Of a stretch of DNA of 64,000 nucleotides, positions 8,736 to 17,050 are shown piece by piece (the stretch's first letter is position 1; the number at the start of each line of letters is the position of its first letter). A program made the position numbers and the translations under genes. This DNA comes from Clostridia bacterium (GTDB taxonomy: Bacteria > Bacillota > Clostridia > Oscillospirales > CAG-272): NCBI GenBank assembly GCA_017622085.1, contig JAGARU010000124.1, positions 49,298 through 113,297 on the forward strand. The letters are read 5' to 3'. The notes under the pieces were generated by a model. The model made no database searches, was not told the origin of the DNA, and worked only from the letters and a program-made list of their open reading frames with translations.

Positions 8736-10593
8736 GCGTTTAGCCAATCGAAAAAAATTGATCCTCCGCATTTTTTGCGGTGTTTTAGCCGCGATGCTGG
8801 CCTTGGGTGGTCTTGCTTCCTTTGCGTATCTGTTCATCGATCACGTGCACGCGGCGGACTATCCGGAGGAACTCCGGGTGCATATTGGCCTTAAATACGG
8901 CTCCTCTATGGCGGAGACCTATACGGCTACCTCCGCTTCCGGCTTTTCCGTTGTCAATCAGAACGTGTCCGATCGTACCATGCCCTATGAGGAGATGTTC
9001 CAGACCTCGCTTACCAAGGTCATTATAGCGGCCGCAAAAAATCTGGTGAAAACAGGAAGCACCTATTACGGCACGTCCTCCACCTCGGCTGATATCGGCG
9101 GTTATTCGCTTCAGTCCAACCGCCAGTTTTCCACCTATAGCGCCGCCGAGAAGTATATTAAGGATAAGTATGCCTCCAAGCTGAGCGGATACAATATTTA
9201 CGTGGCCTATGAGGGCAGCACCTCTCGTTTCCGCATTCGGATCGGCGATTATACCTCGTCCGATGCCGCGCAATCGGCCTCGGAGACGGTGCGCTCTAAG
9301 ATCGGCGATGCCGTCAGCATCATTGAGCCCGGCACCTCCGTTTATCTGATCGACCCCGGAACCGGAAAGATCATCTTCGCCTATGGCGACCATTCCTCCG
9401 TTTGCCTTGGACTCCGTCCTTTGTCTGAGACGAATACCATCTCTACGGTAAATACCTGGTACGATGGTACCTTGGTTTATAAATGCGCCACTCATAACGG
9501 AGCGATCAAGCTGCGGCTGACCAACGTAATGGATCTTGAGCCCTACGTTGAGCGTGTCATCGTGTCGGAAATCTACGCCAGCTGGCCCTTGGAGACGCAA
9601 AAGGCCTTTGCCGTTGCGGTCCGTACGTATACGCTGGCTAATCTGAATAAGCATTCCCGCTACGGCTTTGACCTTTGCGCAAGCACGGATTGTCAGGCCT
9701 ACGACGCCACCTCGTTGTACGACCGCTCGCACCGGGCGGCTATGGAAACGGCCGGACAGGTCCTCACCTATGAGGGACACGTGGCATCCATCTATTATTC
9801 CTCCAGCACCGGCGGCATTACCGTAAGCGCTGAGGAAGCCTTTGGCCCCTCAGCCGCTAAGCCGTACCTTGTGGCCGTGGAAACCCCATGGGAAAAATAC
9901 ACCACCCATTCGGGAGGCTTCTGGCGCTTAGAGGCAACGCCGGAACAGCTTGCTACCGCTCTGCGGAGCCGTGGCTATACTAAAATCAAGGATGCTGTCG
10001 AGGAGATCCGCATCCTGCAGTTTGCTGAGAATTCTACCTATGTTTATAAGATGGAGGTAACGGATATTCACGGAAATACCGTTGTGATCGAACGGTGTGA
10101 AAACGTCCGCTTGGCCTTCCGTGATTTAGACACGTACCCGAAGAGTGCCAACTTTGTGGTAGGCCGGGGAAGCGTTCTCTATACCACAAACGTGGACGAT
10201 TCCGTGGTGGAAAATCCGGAGGCCGGCCTGGACGCCGAGCCTAAGTTTTCGGTCAAAACCGCCTGGGGCACGCTCTTGGCCCGCTTTGTGAAGGGTCTTA
10301 ACGTCATCAGCGGGCAGGGATACGTCACCCTACCGGATCGCGCCGCATCCGTCATTACTGCCCATAATGTGGCTAAATATACAGGCAACGTCCCCGAGAG
10401 TGATACGGACTACGAGATCTATTACGCGTCGGACGAAAACAACTTCGTTTTCGTTGGCAAGGGCTGGGGTCACGGCGTCGGTATGAGCCAATGGGGTTTA
10501 AAGGACATGGGCGATTTGAGTTATACATACGAGCAAATGCTGGCGGCCTACTATCCTACCGTAGACGTGAAGCATTTCAGCGATCTGAACTAA
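8722..10593 (+). CDS. SpoIID/LytB domain protein with SPOR-like domain
   Basis: This 623-residue protein is probably a membrane-anchored peptidoglycan lytic transglycosylase of the SpoIID family, whose best known member works in engulfment during sporulation. A hydrophobic anchor lies at about 12-37. A region around 120-195 (YSAAEKYIKDKY, then FRIRIGDYTSSDAAQ) resembles a SPOR glycan-binding repeat. The SpoIID domain runs from about 255 and includes the SEIYASWPLETQKAFAVAVRTYTL motif and the closing KGWGHGVGMSQWG motif. The start is TTG at 8722 with AAAGGAG 9 bases upstream, inside the end of the preceding gene. It is longer than canonical SpoIID (about 340), so it may be a vegetative LytB-like relative. 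Confidence 0.88.
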   Translation: MSKNKRLANRKKLILRIFCGVLAAMLALGGLASFAYLFIDHVHAADYPEELRVHIGLKYGSSMAETYTATSASGFSVVNQNVSDRTMPYEEMFQTSLTKVIIAAAKNLVKTGSTYYGTSSTSADIGGYSLQSNRQFSTYSAAEKYIKDKYASKLSGYNIYVAYEGSTSRFRIRIGDYTSSDAAQSASETVRSKIGDAVSIIEPGTSVYLIDPGTGKIIFAYGDHSSVCLGLRPLSETNTISTVNTWYDGTLVYKCATHNGAIKLRLTNVMDLEPYVERVIVSEIYASWPLETQKAFAVAVRTYTLANLNKHSRYGFDLCASTDCQAYDATSLYDRSHRAAMETAGQVLTYEGHVASIYYSSSTGGITVSAEEAFGPSAAKPYLVAVETPWEKYTTHSGGFWRLEATPEQLATALRSRGYTKIKDAVEEIRILQFAENSTYVYKMEVTDIHGNTVVIERCENVRLAFRDLDTYPKSANFVVGRGSVLYTTNVDDSVVENPEAGLDAEPKFSVKTAWGTLLARFVKGLNVISGQGYVTLPDRAASVITAHNVAKYTGNVPESDTDYEIYYASDENNFVFVGKGWGHGVGMSQWGLKDMGDLSYTYEQMLAAYYPTVDVKHFSDLN

Positions 10594-10621
10594 CCGAGCA
10601 CCGAGAAAAGGAGGTGTTTCT

Positions 10622-11704
10622 GTGCCCGATCTGTTTGAATACCTCTCTTGGCGCGGAGATCTTTCTTTTGAGCAAGTGCCTCTTACCGAGGCCGACAACC
10701 TGATTTTTACAATGCTCTCCTACGTAAAGTTCGGGAGCCTTATCCCCACTTTTGAGAGCAAAGCTACCGTATCTCTGGCCGAGGCTGCCGAGGCCTACAA
10801 GCCACAGGGTGGGGAAGTAGACGAGCTTGTTCCCAATCGCAGCATCAGTCAAACCATTCTTCGCCTGCTTCAAGCCGCCGCAAAAACACCGCGGTTTGGC
10901 AACGTGCGCTTGCTTGGTTACGTGGATCGGCTGGATGACGTGGAGCAAAAGCAGTTTTCCGCACTGACCGCCTGCCTCTCCGATGGCTCTGCCTACGTTG
11001 CCTTCCGCGGAACGGACGCTACCATTGTCGGCTGGAAGGAAGACTTCAACATGAGCTATCGCTCGCCCATCCCCTCTCAGCTGGAGGCGACGGCCTACTT
11101 GAACCGCGCAGGACGTGCTCATCCCGGACCTTTGTACGTGGGCGGTCACTCCAAGGGCGGTAATTTGGCCGTATACGCAGGCGTCCATTGCCTGAGGGAG
11201 GTCAAGGATCGCATCCTTGCCGTCTATAATAACGACGGCCCGGGATTTGACCGGGAGGCCATGTTTGAGGAGGGCTATCGGGAGCTGAGTCCTCGCATCC
11301 GCACCTACATTCCCGCCTATTCGGTGGTGGGTATGCTCTTTGAGCGTTTGGAGGAGCATACGGTGGTGGAAAGCCGTGGAAATAAGATCATGCAACACGA
11401 CGGTATGTCGTGGGAGATCATGGGCGGCTCCTTTGTCCGTGCCGCCGATATCGAGCCTGACACCAAGCGCATCGACCGGATCATGAAGGAATGGGTTTCC
11501 TCCATGAAGAAGGAGGACCGAGAGGCGTACGTCAATACCGTTTACGCCATGTTAGCCTCCACCGAGGCAAAGAATCTGTCCGATCTCAGTCGTTCTGGGC
11601 TGAAGCTTCTGCGTGCCTATCTCACCTTGGACCCCTCCTCCCGCGAGGTCATCCACGAGAACACCAAAGCGTTTTTAAGTTGCTACAAAAAGAACCGCAA
11701 ATAA
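10622..11704 (+). CDS. DUF2974 (Mbeg1-like) alpha/beta hydrolase
   Basis: The 360-residue product belongs to the DUF2974 family of predicted lipase-like alpha/beta hydrolases. The nucleophile elbow GGHSKGGNLAVYAG (around residues 175-190) has the G-x-S-x-G pattern, and VAFRGTDATIVGWKEDFNM upstream matches the oxyanion-hole side seen in class 3 lipases. The start is GTG at 10622 with an AAAAGGAGGTG site just before it. There is no signal peptide, so it should be cytoplasmic. The natural substrate of this family is not known to me. It lies 28 bp after the SpoIID-like gene and ends at a strong bidirectional terminator. Confidence 0.8.
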   Translation: MPDLFEYLSWRGDLSFEQVPLTEADNLIFTMLSYVKFGSLIPTFESKATVSLAEAAEAYKPQGGEVDELVPNRSISQTILRLLQAAAKTPRFGNVRLLGYVDRLDDVEQKQFSALTACLSDGSAYVAFRGTDATIVGWKEDFNMSYRSPIPSQLEATAYLNRAGRAHPGPLYVGGHSKGGNLAVYAGVHCLREVKDRILAVYNNDGPGFDREAMFEEGYRELSPRIRTYIPAYSVVGMLFERLEEHTVVESRGNKIMQHDGMSWEIMGGSFVRAADIEPDTKRIDRIMKEWVSSMKKEDREAYVNTVYAMLASTEAKNLSDLSRSGLKLLRAYLTLDPSSREVIHENTKAFLSCYKKNRK

Positions 11705-11710
11705 AGTAAA

Positions 11711-11739
11711 ACGGAGGCGATGGCTCGCCTCCGTTTTTT
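11711..11739. terminator. Bidirectional rho-independent terminator
   Basis: A perfect 10 bp stem (ACGGAGGCGA / TCGCCTCCGT) with a TGGC loop is followed by six T on the plus strand and is preceded by AAAA, which gives a short T run on the minus strand. It separates the convergent DUF2974 and flippase genes. Confidence 0.9.
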
Positions 11740-13321
11740 ACGTTGTCCGTTTTTCCGCACGCAAAATGCCCCGTGCCCAGCCGATATCCTCCCGCGAAAT
11801 ACTGCCAAGCAGAAGAATAAAGATCAGATAAACCAAGGCCGCACCGATTATTCCGCCAATCAACTGGCTCCTTCCGTCTGCCAGCAGAGAAAGCAAAATG
11901 CCATGATCCACCAGCGGCCGCCAAAGAAGCGTAGCCCCAACTACCGCCAAAAGCGGCTTGAAGATCCACCGAAGGGGATTGGCCCGAAGCCCGGTTACCT
12001 CCAAGAGCTTCAAAATACTCAGCGAAGCATTCAGCGCCTCGCACACAAAAATCACCAGCCGATACCCACGGATTCCCATGTGGGGCAAAAGGATCACCAC
12101 CATCAGAATTCCGGTTAAGGAGTCGGTAATGTTCACCTTCATGCTGTAAAGCTGTTGCCCCAGCCCTTTCAAAATACTGTCTACCGCTCCGTCCAGATAC
12201 ATCAGCGGAATCAAAGGTGCCAGCACGCGGATGTGCTCCGCCGCCTCGGTGCTCCCATAGATAACGGTGCCGATCTCATGGGAAAAGCAAACAAAGATTC
12301 CCGCCACGCCAATGGAAAAAATAAGGGAGACCTGAAACATACGTGCCGTGATATATTCGATCCTCCTCTTTTGCCCGCTTGCGTGGCATTCCGCCATTTC
12401 GGGGATCAAAAGTCCGGCAAAGGAGGAAAGCACGGCGGACGGGAAGAGCAATAGGGGAAAAACCATTCCGTGGAGAATTCCGTAGGAGGCCAACGCCGCC
12501 GAGGAGGAAACTCCGTATTGCTTAAGCCCCCATGGAATGGCCAGATGCTCTACCGTTAAAAGCGCCGACCGCGCGTAAGTGCTGAGCGCCACGGGAAAGG
12601 CAATGGAGATCAGCGGCTTCAGCGCGGAGTCTTTTTCAGACTCTCGAGCCGACACAAAAAACTTGCGGCGATCCCGTATGTAAAGCAGGGCGCTGATCCC
12701 CAGTGAGATCATCTCGGAAACCGCACCGCCGCCTACCACGGCCGCGCAGGCGTAAGTTACCCCGGATGGCGCCAAGGATGCCAGCAGTAGGGAAGTCAGA
12801 TATACCTTTACTCCTTGTTCCCCCAGCCGAGCCGCCACGTTCTTATGAACGCGCCTGACGCCGGAGAAATATCCGTTCAACGCCGATGCCACCGCAATAA
12901 ACGGAAGGCTGACCGCATACAGCCGCAGGGAAGGAAGGGCGCGCACGTCTCCTAAGGCGTGGATTGCCAGTACCCGGGCGAGAGAAAATAACAACACCGC
13001 CGCCAGCACCCCGAAGAAGGTAGAGTAGAGGAGAGACGCCCGCATCACGTTGCGTACACGCCCACTGACCGTCGCATTAATTCGCGCCTCCTCGTAGGGA
13101 ATCACCTCGGCCGTCATTTTGACAACTGCCAATTGTACGCCAGAGGCGGCCAATGTGGTGGCAAAACCGGTTACCGTAAAGATCAGAGTCAAAAGTCCCA
13201 TTCCCTCCGCTCCCACCCGCCCGGAAACGTAGACGTTAAAGCTGACCGATACCGTCTGCATTAAAATGGATACACCCGATAACAGAAGGGCATTTAAAAA
13301 ATAGCGTTTCACCCGTCTCAT
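11738..13321 (-). CDS. SpoVB-like oligosaccharide flippase (MOP/PST superfamily)
   Basis: This 527-residue polytopic membrane protein has about 14 hydrophobic segments and opens with RRVKRYFLNALLLSGVSIL, as SpoVB and related polysaccharide-type exporters do. The family moves lipid-linked saccharides across the membrane. SpoVB itself is needed for spore cortex, and MurJ-like relatives move lipid II. Sequence motifs cannot separate these roles here. The ATG at 13321 has an AAGGGGG site 6 bases upstream. It stands alone between a terminator and the tRNA-Thr region. The nearby SpoIID-like gene makes a spore role plausible but unproven. Confidence 0.82.
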   Translation of the reverse strand: MRRVKRYFLNALLLSGVSILMQTVSVSFNVYVSGRVGAEGMGLLTLIFTVTGFATTLAASGVQLAVVKMTAEVIPYEEARINATVSGRVRNVMRASLLYSTFFGVLAAVLLFSLARVLAIHALGDVRALPSLRLYAVSLPFIAVASALNGYFSGVRRVHKNVAARLGEQGVKVYLTSLLLASLAPSGVTYACAAVVGGGAVSEMISLGISALLYIRDRRKFFVSARESEKDSALKPLISIAFPVALSTYARSALLTVEHLAIPWGLKQYGVSSSAALASYGILHGMVFPLLLFPSAVLSSFAGLLIPEMAECHASGQKRRIEYITARMFQVSLIFSIGVAGIFVCFSHEIGTVIYGSTEAAEHIRVLAPLIPLMYLDGAVDSILKGLGQQLYSMKVNITDSLTGILMVVILLPHMGIRGYRLVIFVCEALNASLSILKLLEVTGLRANPLRWIFKPLLAVVGATLLWRPLVDHGILLSLLADGRSQLIGGIIGAALVYLIFILLLGSISREDIGWARGILRAEKRTT

Positions 13322-13409
13322 ACCGCACCCCCTTGACTTCCTATGCTATCCTATTCGTGACAGGCACAAAAAATGAGCGGCAGAGAAAGGTTGAATTTCC
13401 CTACCGCCC

Positions 13410-13438
13410 TTGATTTTTCCAGCCGCTTGGTGTATAAT
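13410..13438 (+). promoter_or_regulatory. Possible promoter reading toward rsmA
   Basis: TTGATT at 13410 and TATAAT at 13433 are spaced by 17 bp. If used, the transcript would cross the tRNA-Thr gene in antisense before reaching rsmA 220 bp away. The match is good but the layout is odd, so this is tentative. Confidence 0.35.
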
Positions 13439-13457
13439 AGTCCGGTAAAAACAAAAT

Positions 13458-13492
13458 CGGTAACACTCACGGAAAACCCGATCGCGTTACCG
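13458..13492 (-). terminator. Terminator of the tRNA-Thr transcript
   Basis: Read on the minus strand, CGGTAAC pairs with GTTACCG around an inner CGGG/CCG hairpin, then comes ATTTTGTTTTT. It starts 7 bases past the tRNA 3' end. Confidence 0.65.
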
Positions 13493-13499
13493 AAATGGA

Positions 13500-13570
13500 G
13501 CTGGTGGCGAGGATTGAACTCGCGACCTGTTGATTACGAATCAACTGCTCTACCACTGAGCCACACCAGC
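13500..13570 (-). tRNA. tRNA-Thr (anticodon CGT)
   Basis: The minus strand folds as a 71-base cloverleaf. It has a 7 bp acceptor (GCTGGTG / CACCAGC), a D arm GCTC-AGTGGTA-GAGC, an anticodon stem GTTGA/TCAAC with loop TTCGTAA, and a T arm GCGAG-TTCAATC-CTCGC. The anticodon CGT reads ACG (Thr). The CCA end is not encoded in place (the next bases are CAT). Confidence 0.95.
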
Positions 13571-13592
13571 AAATGGACTTGCGTACTCACAC

Positions 13593-13621
13593 ATTATACT
13601 ATAACTTCCTCTCTTTGTCAA
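13593..13621 (-). promoter_or_regulatory. tRNA-Thr promoter
   Basis: On the minus strand TTGACA (13621-13616) and TATAAT (13598-13593) are 17 bp apart, a perfect consensus, 22 bp before the tRNA 5' end. Confidence 0.85.
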
Positions 13622-13656
13622 GAGTAAACCAACAAATTTTGAAAGGACGTAACGCC

Positions 13657-14547
13657 GTGGACCTTTGTAATATTGCTACAGTCAGAAAACTAATGGAGAA
13701 ATACGGTATCGCGGCCAAAAAGGGCTACGGACAGAATTTCTTGATCAATCCCTCTGTTCCGGCGGACATCGCGGAGGAGAGCTATAGCTATCATATGGGC
13801 CCAAGCGGCGGAAAATCTGGCTCAGTTCTGGAAATCGGCCCCGGCATCGGGTGCTTGACTTGCGAGCTGGCGGAGCGTTATGAGAGAGTCCGCGCTGTGG
13901 AGATCGACCGTGGGCTGATTCCGTTGCTTGGAGAAACGCTTGCCGATTACCCCAACACCCAAGTTATCAATACTGACTTTATGAAGCTGGATCTTCCCGC
14001 CTTCCTCTCCGAACACTTTCCGGAGGGCAAGATCTCCGTTTGTGCGAACCTTCCGTATTATATTACTACCCCGATTCTTATGAAGCTGATCGAGGAAGGG
14101 GAGGGCCGCTTTGACTCCATCACCATCATGGTACAGGATGAGGTGGCTACCCGCCTGTGCGCTGCTCCCGGTGATGCGGATTACGGCTCGGTAACGGCTT
14201 CGGTTCACTATTACGGCAATTGTCGAAAACTCTTCAAGGTAGCACCCGGCAACTTCCTGCCCGCACCCAAGGTTACCTCCGCCGTGATCCGAATCGAGCT
14301 GTACGAGGAGCCCCCGTACCATTGTGTTGACGTAGAAACTCTCCGTCGCGTCATCGCCGCTGCCTTTGGCATGCGCCGAAAAACCTTGGTAAACGCCCTT
14401 ATGGCCTCCTTTTCGGATATCGGAAAGGATCGAATTGGTGAAATCCTTGTAGAGCTTGGGATGGATATTGGTGTTCGCGGCGAACGCCTAAGTACGGAGG
14501 AATTCTGCAATTTGGCGAATGCCTTTTATGAGGAAAGAAAGAAATGA
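13657..14547 (+). CDS. rsmA: 16S rRNA (adenine-1518/1519 N6) dimethyltransferase
   Basis: RsmA (KsgA) dimethylates two adenines in the 3' loop of 16S rRNA with S-adenosylmethionine during 30S maturation. Motifs seen in the 296-residue protein are KKGYGQNFLINP near the start, the SAM-binding VLEIGPGIGCLT, and the catalytic NLPYYITTPI. The C-terminal helical domain with RRKTLVNAL is complete. A longer in-frame start exists at 13573, but that leader runs into the tRNA promoter. I chose GTG at 13657, which has GAAAGGA at 13641-13647. The TGA overlaps the start of the DUF554 gene (ATGA). Confidence 0.95.
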   Translation: MDLCNIATVRKLMEKYGIAAKKGYGQNFLINPSVPADIAEESYSYHMGPSGGKSGSVLEIGPGIGCLTCELAERYERVRAVEIDRGLIPLLGETLADYPNTQVINTDFMKLDLPAFLSEHFPEGKISVCANLPYYITTPILMKLIEEGEGRFDSITIMVQDEVATRLCAAPGDADYGSVTASVHYYGNCRKLFKVAPGNFLPAPKVTSAVIRIELYEEPPYHCVDVETLRRVIAAAFGMRRKTLVNALMASFSDIGKDRIGEILVELGMDIGVRGERLSTEEFCNLANAFYEERKK

Positions 14548-15302
14548 TTTTGGCAGGCACACTCTTTAACGTCCTTACCGTCATCGTTGGATCCTTGGTG
14601 GGCCTGACGTTGCGCTTTATCTTATCCCGTAGCCCTAAGCGCGAGCTTGTGGATACTAAACCCGTGGGCGAGCGCGTATCCGACGCCGTTATGAAGGCGG
14701 TGGGTCTCTGCACTCTTATGATCGGTATCTCCGGTCTGTTCTCCTACTCCGTGGCAGACGGTCAGATCAGCAACGGAATCAATGCCCTTGTGGTCATTCT
14801 TTCCATGGCTGTTGGAACCGTGATCGGTGAGCTGATCAATATTCAGAAGTGGTTGGATCGCTTTGGCAATTGGATCCAAGGCAAATTCAAGCGGGCGGAC
14901 GGAAAAACCTCCATTGCGGAGGGCTTTGTAGCCGCCAGCCTCCTGTTCTGCGTGGGTGCAATGACGGTGGTCGGCTCTCTTGAAAGCGGCCTCAGCGGCA
15001 ACCACCAAACGCTCTACACAAAATCCATCCTTGACTTGATTTCATCCACTATTTTCTCCATGTCCATGGGCGTCGGCGTGCTCTTATCCGCCGTCTTTGT
15101 GCTGGTTTATCAAGGCTCCATTACCTTGGCCGCATCCGCCTTGGCACCGATTTTGACCGAGGCCACCGTGGCGCACATGACCTGTGTGGGCTCACTCCTC
15201 ATTATCGGACTTGGCCTCAATCTTTTGGGCATTACCAAGCTGAAGGTGGCAAACTTCCTTCCCGCTATTTTCTTGCCCATGCTTTTCTGTTTGTTCTTCT
15301 GA
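14544..15302 (+). CDS. DUF554 family membrane protein
   Basis: The 252-residue protein has about seven hydrophobic segments and matches the DUF554 family (YdfK/YqgA type): GTLFNVLTVIVGSLVGLTLR at the start, then SMAVGTVIGELINIQKWLDRFG, FCVGAMTVVGSLESGLSGNH and YTKSILDLISS. It sits in the cytoplasmic membrane, and no transport substrate is established for the family that I know of. It overlaps rsmA by four bases (ATGA), so it is translated from the same message, and it ends at a strong terminator. Confidence 0.88.
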   Translation: MILAGTLFNVLTVIVGSLVGLTLRFILSRSPKRELVDTKPVGERVSDAVMKAVGLCTLMIGISGLFSYSVADGQISNGINALVVILSMAVGTVIGELINIQKWLDRFGNWIQGKFKRADGKTSIAEGFVAASLLFCVGAMTVVGSLESGLSGNHQTLYTKSILDLISSTIFSMSMGVGVLLSAVFVLVYQGSITLAASALAPILTEATVAHMTCVGSLLIIGLGLNLLGITKLKVANFLPAIFLPMLFCLFF

Positions 15303-15307
15303 TAAAA

Positions 15308-15338
15308 ACTCCGCAGACCAGGTCTGCGGAGTTTTTTT
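15308..15338. terminator. Terminator after the DUF554 gene
   Basis: A 12 bp perfect stem (ACTCCGCAGACC / GGTCTGCGGAGT) with one central base is followed by seven T. AAAA before the stem lets it also serve the convergent DegV gene. Confidence 0.9.
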
Positions 15339-15362
15339 GTGGCATGAAACCGGAGAGGAAAA

Positions 15363-16202
15363 TTACTTTTTAAAGAATGCTACCGCAATGGCACCGGGAC
15401 CGGCGTGGGTGCCGATCACACTGCCGATGGGTGTTGTTCTTAATTCGTCAGTACCGTTCTCCCAAAGCCGCGCGCTGTCAACGATGTATTTTTGGAGCAT
15501 AATGTCGCTGAGCCCGGTGTATCCCAGCAAAATCGGCTTTTCAAAGTCTACGCCGCCCGCCTTTTCGATCTCGGTTACCAGCAGGTTGCTTCCGTGCTTG
15601 GAGCCGCGCGCCTTTCCGAGAATCACAATCTCACCGTCCTTCAAGGAAATAACCGGCTTGATGTTCAACAGCTCTCCGGCAAAGGCCACCGTCTTGGAAA
15701 TGCGTCCGCCCCGCTTCAGGTATTCCAGCGTTCCCACCATGGCAATAAGGCAGATGTTTTTCTTCTCCTCTTCGATGCGCTCGGCGATGCTTTTGGCGTC
15801 AAGCCCCCCATCCGCCATTTGAATGGCCAGCTCTGCTAAGATTCCTCCGCCTATGGCCGCCGTTTGGGTGTCGACTACGTAAATGTTTTCATATTCAGCC
15901 GCCGCCAGCCGCGCGCTTTGGTACGTGCCGGACAGGGTAGAGGAAAGCATCAGCACCACGGCACTGTCACCCGCTTCGGTCACCTCCTTGAACACCTTGT
16001 CAAAGTCGTTGGGCGTTGCTTGGCTTGTGTGGGGAAGCGTATCGGTCTCGATCAGCTTTTCGTAAAACTGCCGATGGGTAATCGTCACTCCGTCCACGTA
16101 TTCCTCGTCGCCGAAGCAAACGGTCAAGGGAACGACCTTCATTCGCTGTTTTATCTCCGGGGTCAGATCGGCGGTTGAATCAATAATAATGGTTACACTC
16201 AT
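15363..16202 (-). CDS. DegV family fatty-acid-binding protein (FakB-like)
   Basis: DegV proteins bind a fatty acid and, as FakB, present it to the fatty acid kinase FakA for phosphorylation and entry into lipid synthesis. The 279-residue protein shows the family signatures IDSTADL at the start, TSQATPNDF, SSTLSGTYQSA, VGTLEYLKRGGRIS, and IGTHAGPGAIAVAFF at the end. No FakA gene is in this window. The ATG at 16202 has AAAGGAG upstream. It lies 32 bp downstream of the MarR gene with no terminator between, so both are most likely read from the MarR promoter. Confidence 0.9.
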   Translation of the reverse strand: MSVTIIIDSTADLTPEIKQRMKVVPLTVCFGDEEYVDGVTITHRQFYEKLIETDTLPHTSQATPNDFDKVFKEVTEAGDSAVVLMLSSTLSGTYQSARLAAAEYENIYVVDTQTAAIGGGILAELAIQMADGGLDAKSIAERIEEEKKNICLIAMVGTLEYLKRGGRISKTVAFAGELLNIKPVISLKDGEIVILGKARGSKHGSNLLVTEIEKAGGVDFEKPILLGYTGLSDIMLQKYIVDSARLWENGTDELRTTPIGSVIGTHAGPGAIAVAFFKK

Positions 16203-16234
16203 GGTATTCTCCTTTGTGGTTAGATATGTGCCGC

Positions 16235-16690
16235 TTATTTGGGAATTCCTTCACGGCAAAGCTTGACCAGATTGGAGGTGATGGAATCCAGCGCCTGATA
16301 AAAAATTGCACGGGTTTCCTCTGTCAGATCCTTGCCCGCGATCTCCACAGCCCGTCCGGCCAATACGCAGACGTGCTCGGCGGCAATCCTGCCTTCCTCG
16401 GTCAAGAGCAACAGGCCGCGATACAGACTTCCGCCGGAAACCTGCTTGGCAACCAATCCCTTCTCCTCAAGGATAGCGATCATGCGGGAAGCATCGGACT
16501 TGTCCTTGCCGCTCAGCTCGCAAAGCTGGGGCACGGTAATTCCCTCGGGATGCCGATACATGGTGGTGAGATAGGTTGCGTGCGGGCTTCTGAGCCCGTA
16601 TTTGGCCATCTCCTCCGTGGCAAGCTTGCGCCAGCAACGGGAAATTTCAGAAATTGCATAAGAAAAATGCTCAAATCGGTCAACCGTCAT
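16235..16690 (-). CDS. MarR family transcriptional regulator
   Basis: This 151-residue protein has the MarR winged helix at about 30-100 (YLTTMYRHPEGITVPQLCELSGKDKSDASRMIAILEEKGLV, then the wing and LLTEEG). A C-terminal helix is available for dimerisation. MarR dimers bind short palindromes and usually repress their own gene until a small ligand binds. Two matching palindromes flank its promoter, so it is almost certainly autoregulated. The gene downstream encodes a fatty-acid-binding DegV protein. By analogy with FabT, a MarR regulator of fatty acid synthesis, the ligand could be lipid-related, but this is inference. Confidence 0.9.
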   Translation of the reverse strand: MTVDRFEHFSYAISEISRCWRKLATEEMAKYGLRSPHATYLTTMYRHPEGITVPQLCELSGKDKSDASRMIAILEEKGLVAKQVSGGSLYRGLLLLTEEGRIAAEHVCVLAGRAVEIAGKDLTEETRAIFYQALDSITSNLVKLCREGIPK

Positions 16691-16716
16691 GGGTATCTCC
16701 TTTCACTGATCAAAAA

Positions 16717-16734
16717 AAGTTGACATTTCAACTT
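16717..16734. promoter_or_regulatory. MarR operator 1 (downstream, over the transcription start)
   Basis: AAGTTGA-CATT-TCAACTT, a perfect 7 bp palindrome with 4 bp spacer. It overlaps the expected start point of the MarR transcript. Confidence 0.8.
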
Positions 16735-16739
16735 TCGCC

Positions 16740-16768
16740 AGTATATCACAAAGAAGTTGAAATGTCAA
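16740..16768 (-). promoter_or_regulatory. Promoter of the MarR-DegV unit
   Basis: On the minus strand TTGACA (16768-16763) and TATACT (16745-16740) are separated by exactly 17 bp. The AAAGGAG ribosome site and the MarR start follow. Confidence 0.88.
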
Positions 16769-16771
16769 CAT
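16754..16771. promoter_or_regulatory. MarR operator 2 (over the -35)
   Basis: AAGTTGA-AATG-TCAACAT, the same palindrome as operator 1 with one mismatch at the outer position. It contains the -35 hexamer. The centres of the two sites are 37 bp apart. Confidence 0.8.
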
Positions 16772-16781
16772 TTTTCCCGAG

Positions 16782-16810
16782 AAAAAGCACCGCGGACGTG
16801 CCGCGGTGCT
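16782..16810 (-). terminator. Terminator of the MutS-like/miniprotein unit
   Basis: On the minus strand AGCACCGCGG pairs with CCGCGGTGCT around a 5-base loop, followed by TTTTT. It lies 10 bp after the last gene of the unit. Confidence 0.88.
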
Positions 16811-16820
16811 GAATATTTTG

Positions 16821-17042
16821 TCAGGTGAGCAGATCCAGTATGGCCCAAAAGACGTTTTCGAACGTATCACTCAGCTGGCACAGCCGTATCAGCCCGCCGA
16901 GAATCATGGCAACGCTGATCAAGCAAAGGATCAGCCCAAGCGTGCCATCCGGCTTTTGGAACACAAAAATCTCAAGGATGAAAATTGCCAATCCGACCAG
17001 CAGGAGCGCGCCATAGAGGAGGAGCTTTTTTCGTCTTGTCAT
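16821..17042 (-). CDS. Small two-helix membrane protein
   Basis: Family not recognised. The 73-residue product starts MTRRKK, then has hydrophobic helices at about 7-27 and 33-53, a short hydrophilic bend with Lys-Pro-Asp-Gly between them, and a C-terminal amphipathic tail. The positive N-terminus suggests both ends are cytoplasmic. An upstream in-frame ATG (17135) would overlap the preceding gene. ATG 17042 has GTGAGG 6 bases before it. It is the last gene of a unit with another membrane miniprotein and two MutS-like ATPases and is followed directly by a terminator. Confidence 0.65.
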   Translation of the reverse strand: MTRRKKLLLYGALLLVGLAIFILEIFVFQKPDGTLGLILCLISVAMILGGLIRLCQLSDTFENVFWAILDLLT

Positions 17043-17050
17043 AGCTGACC

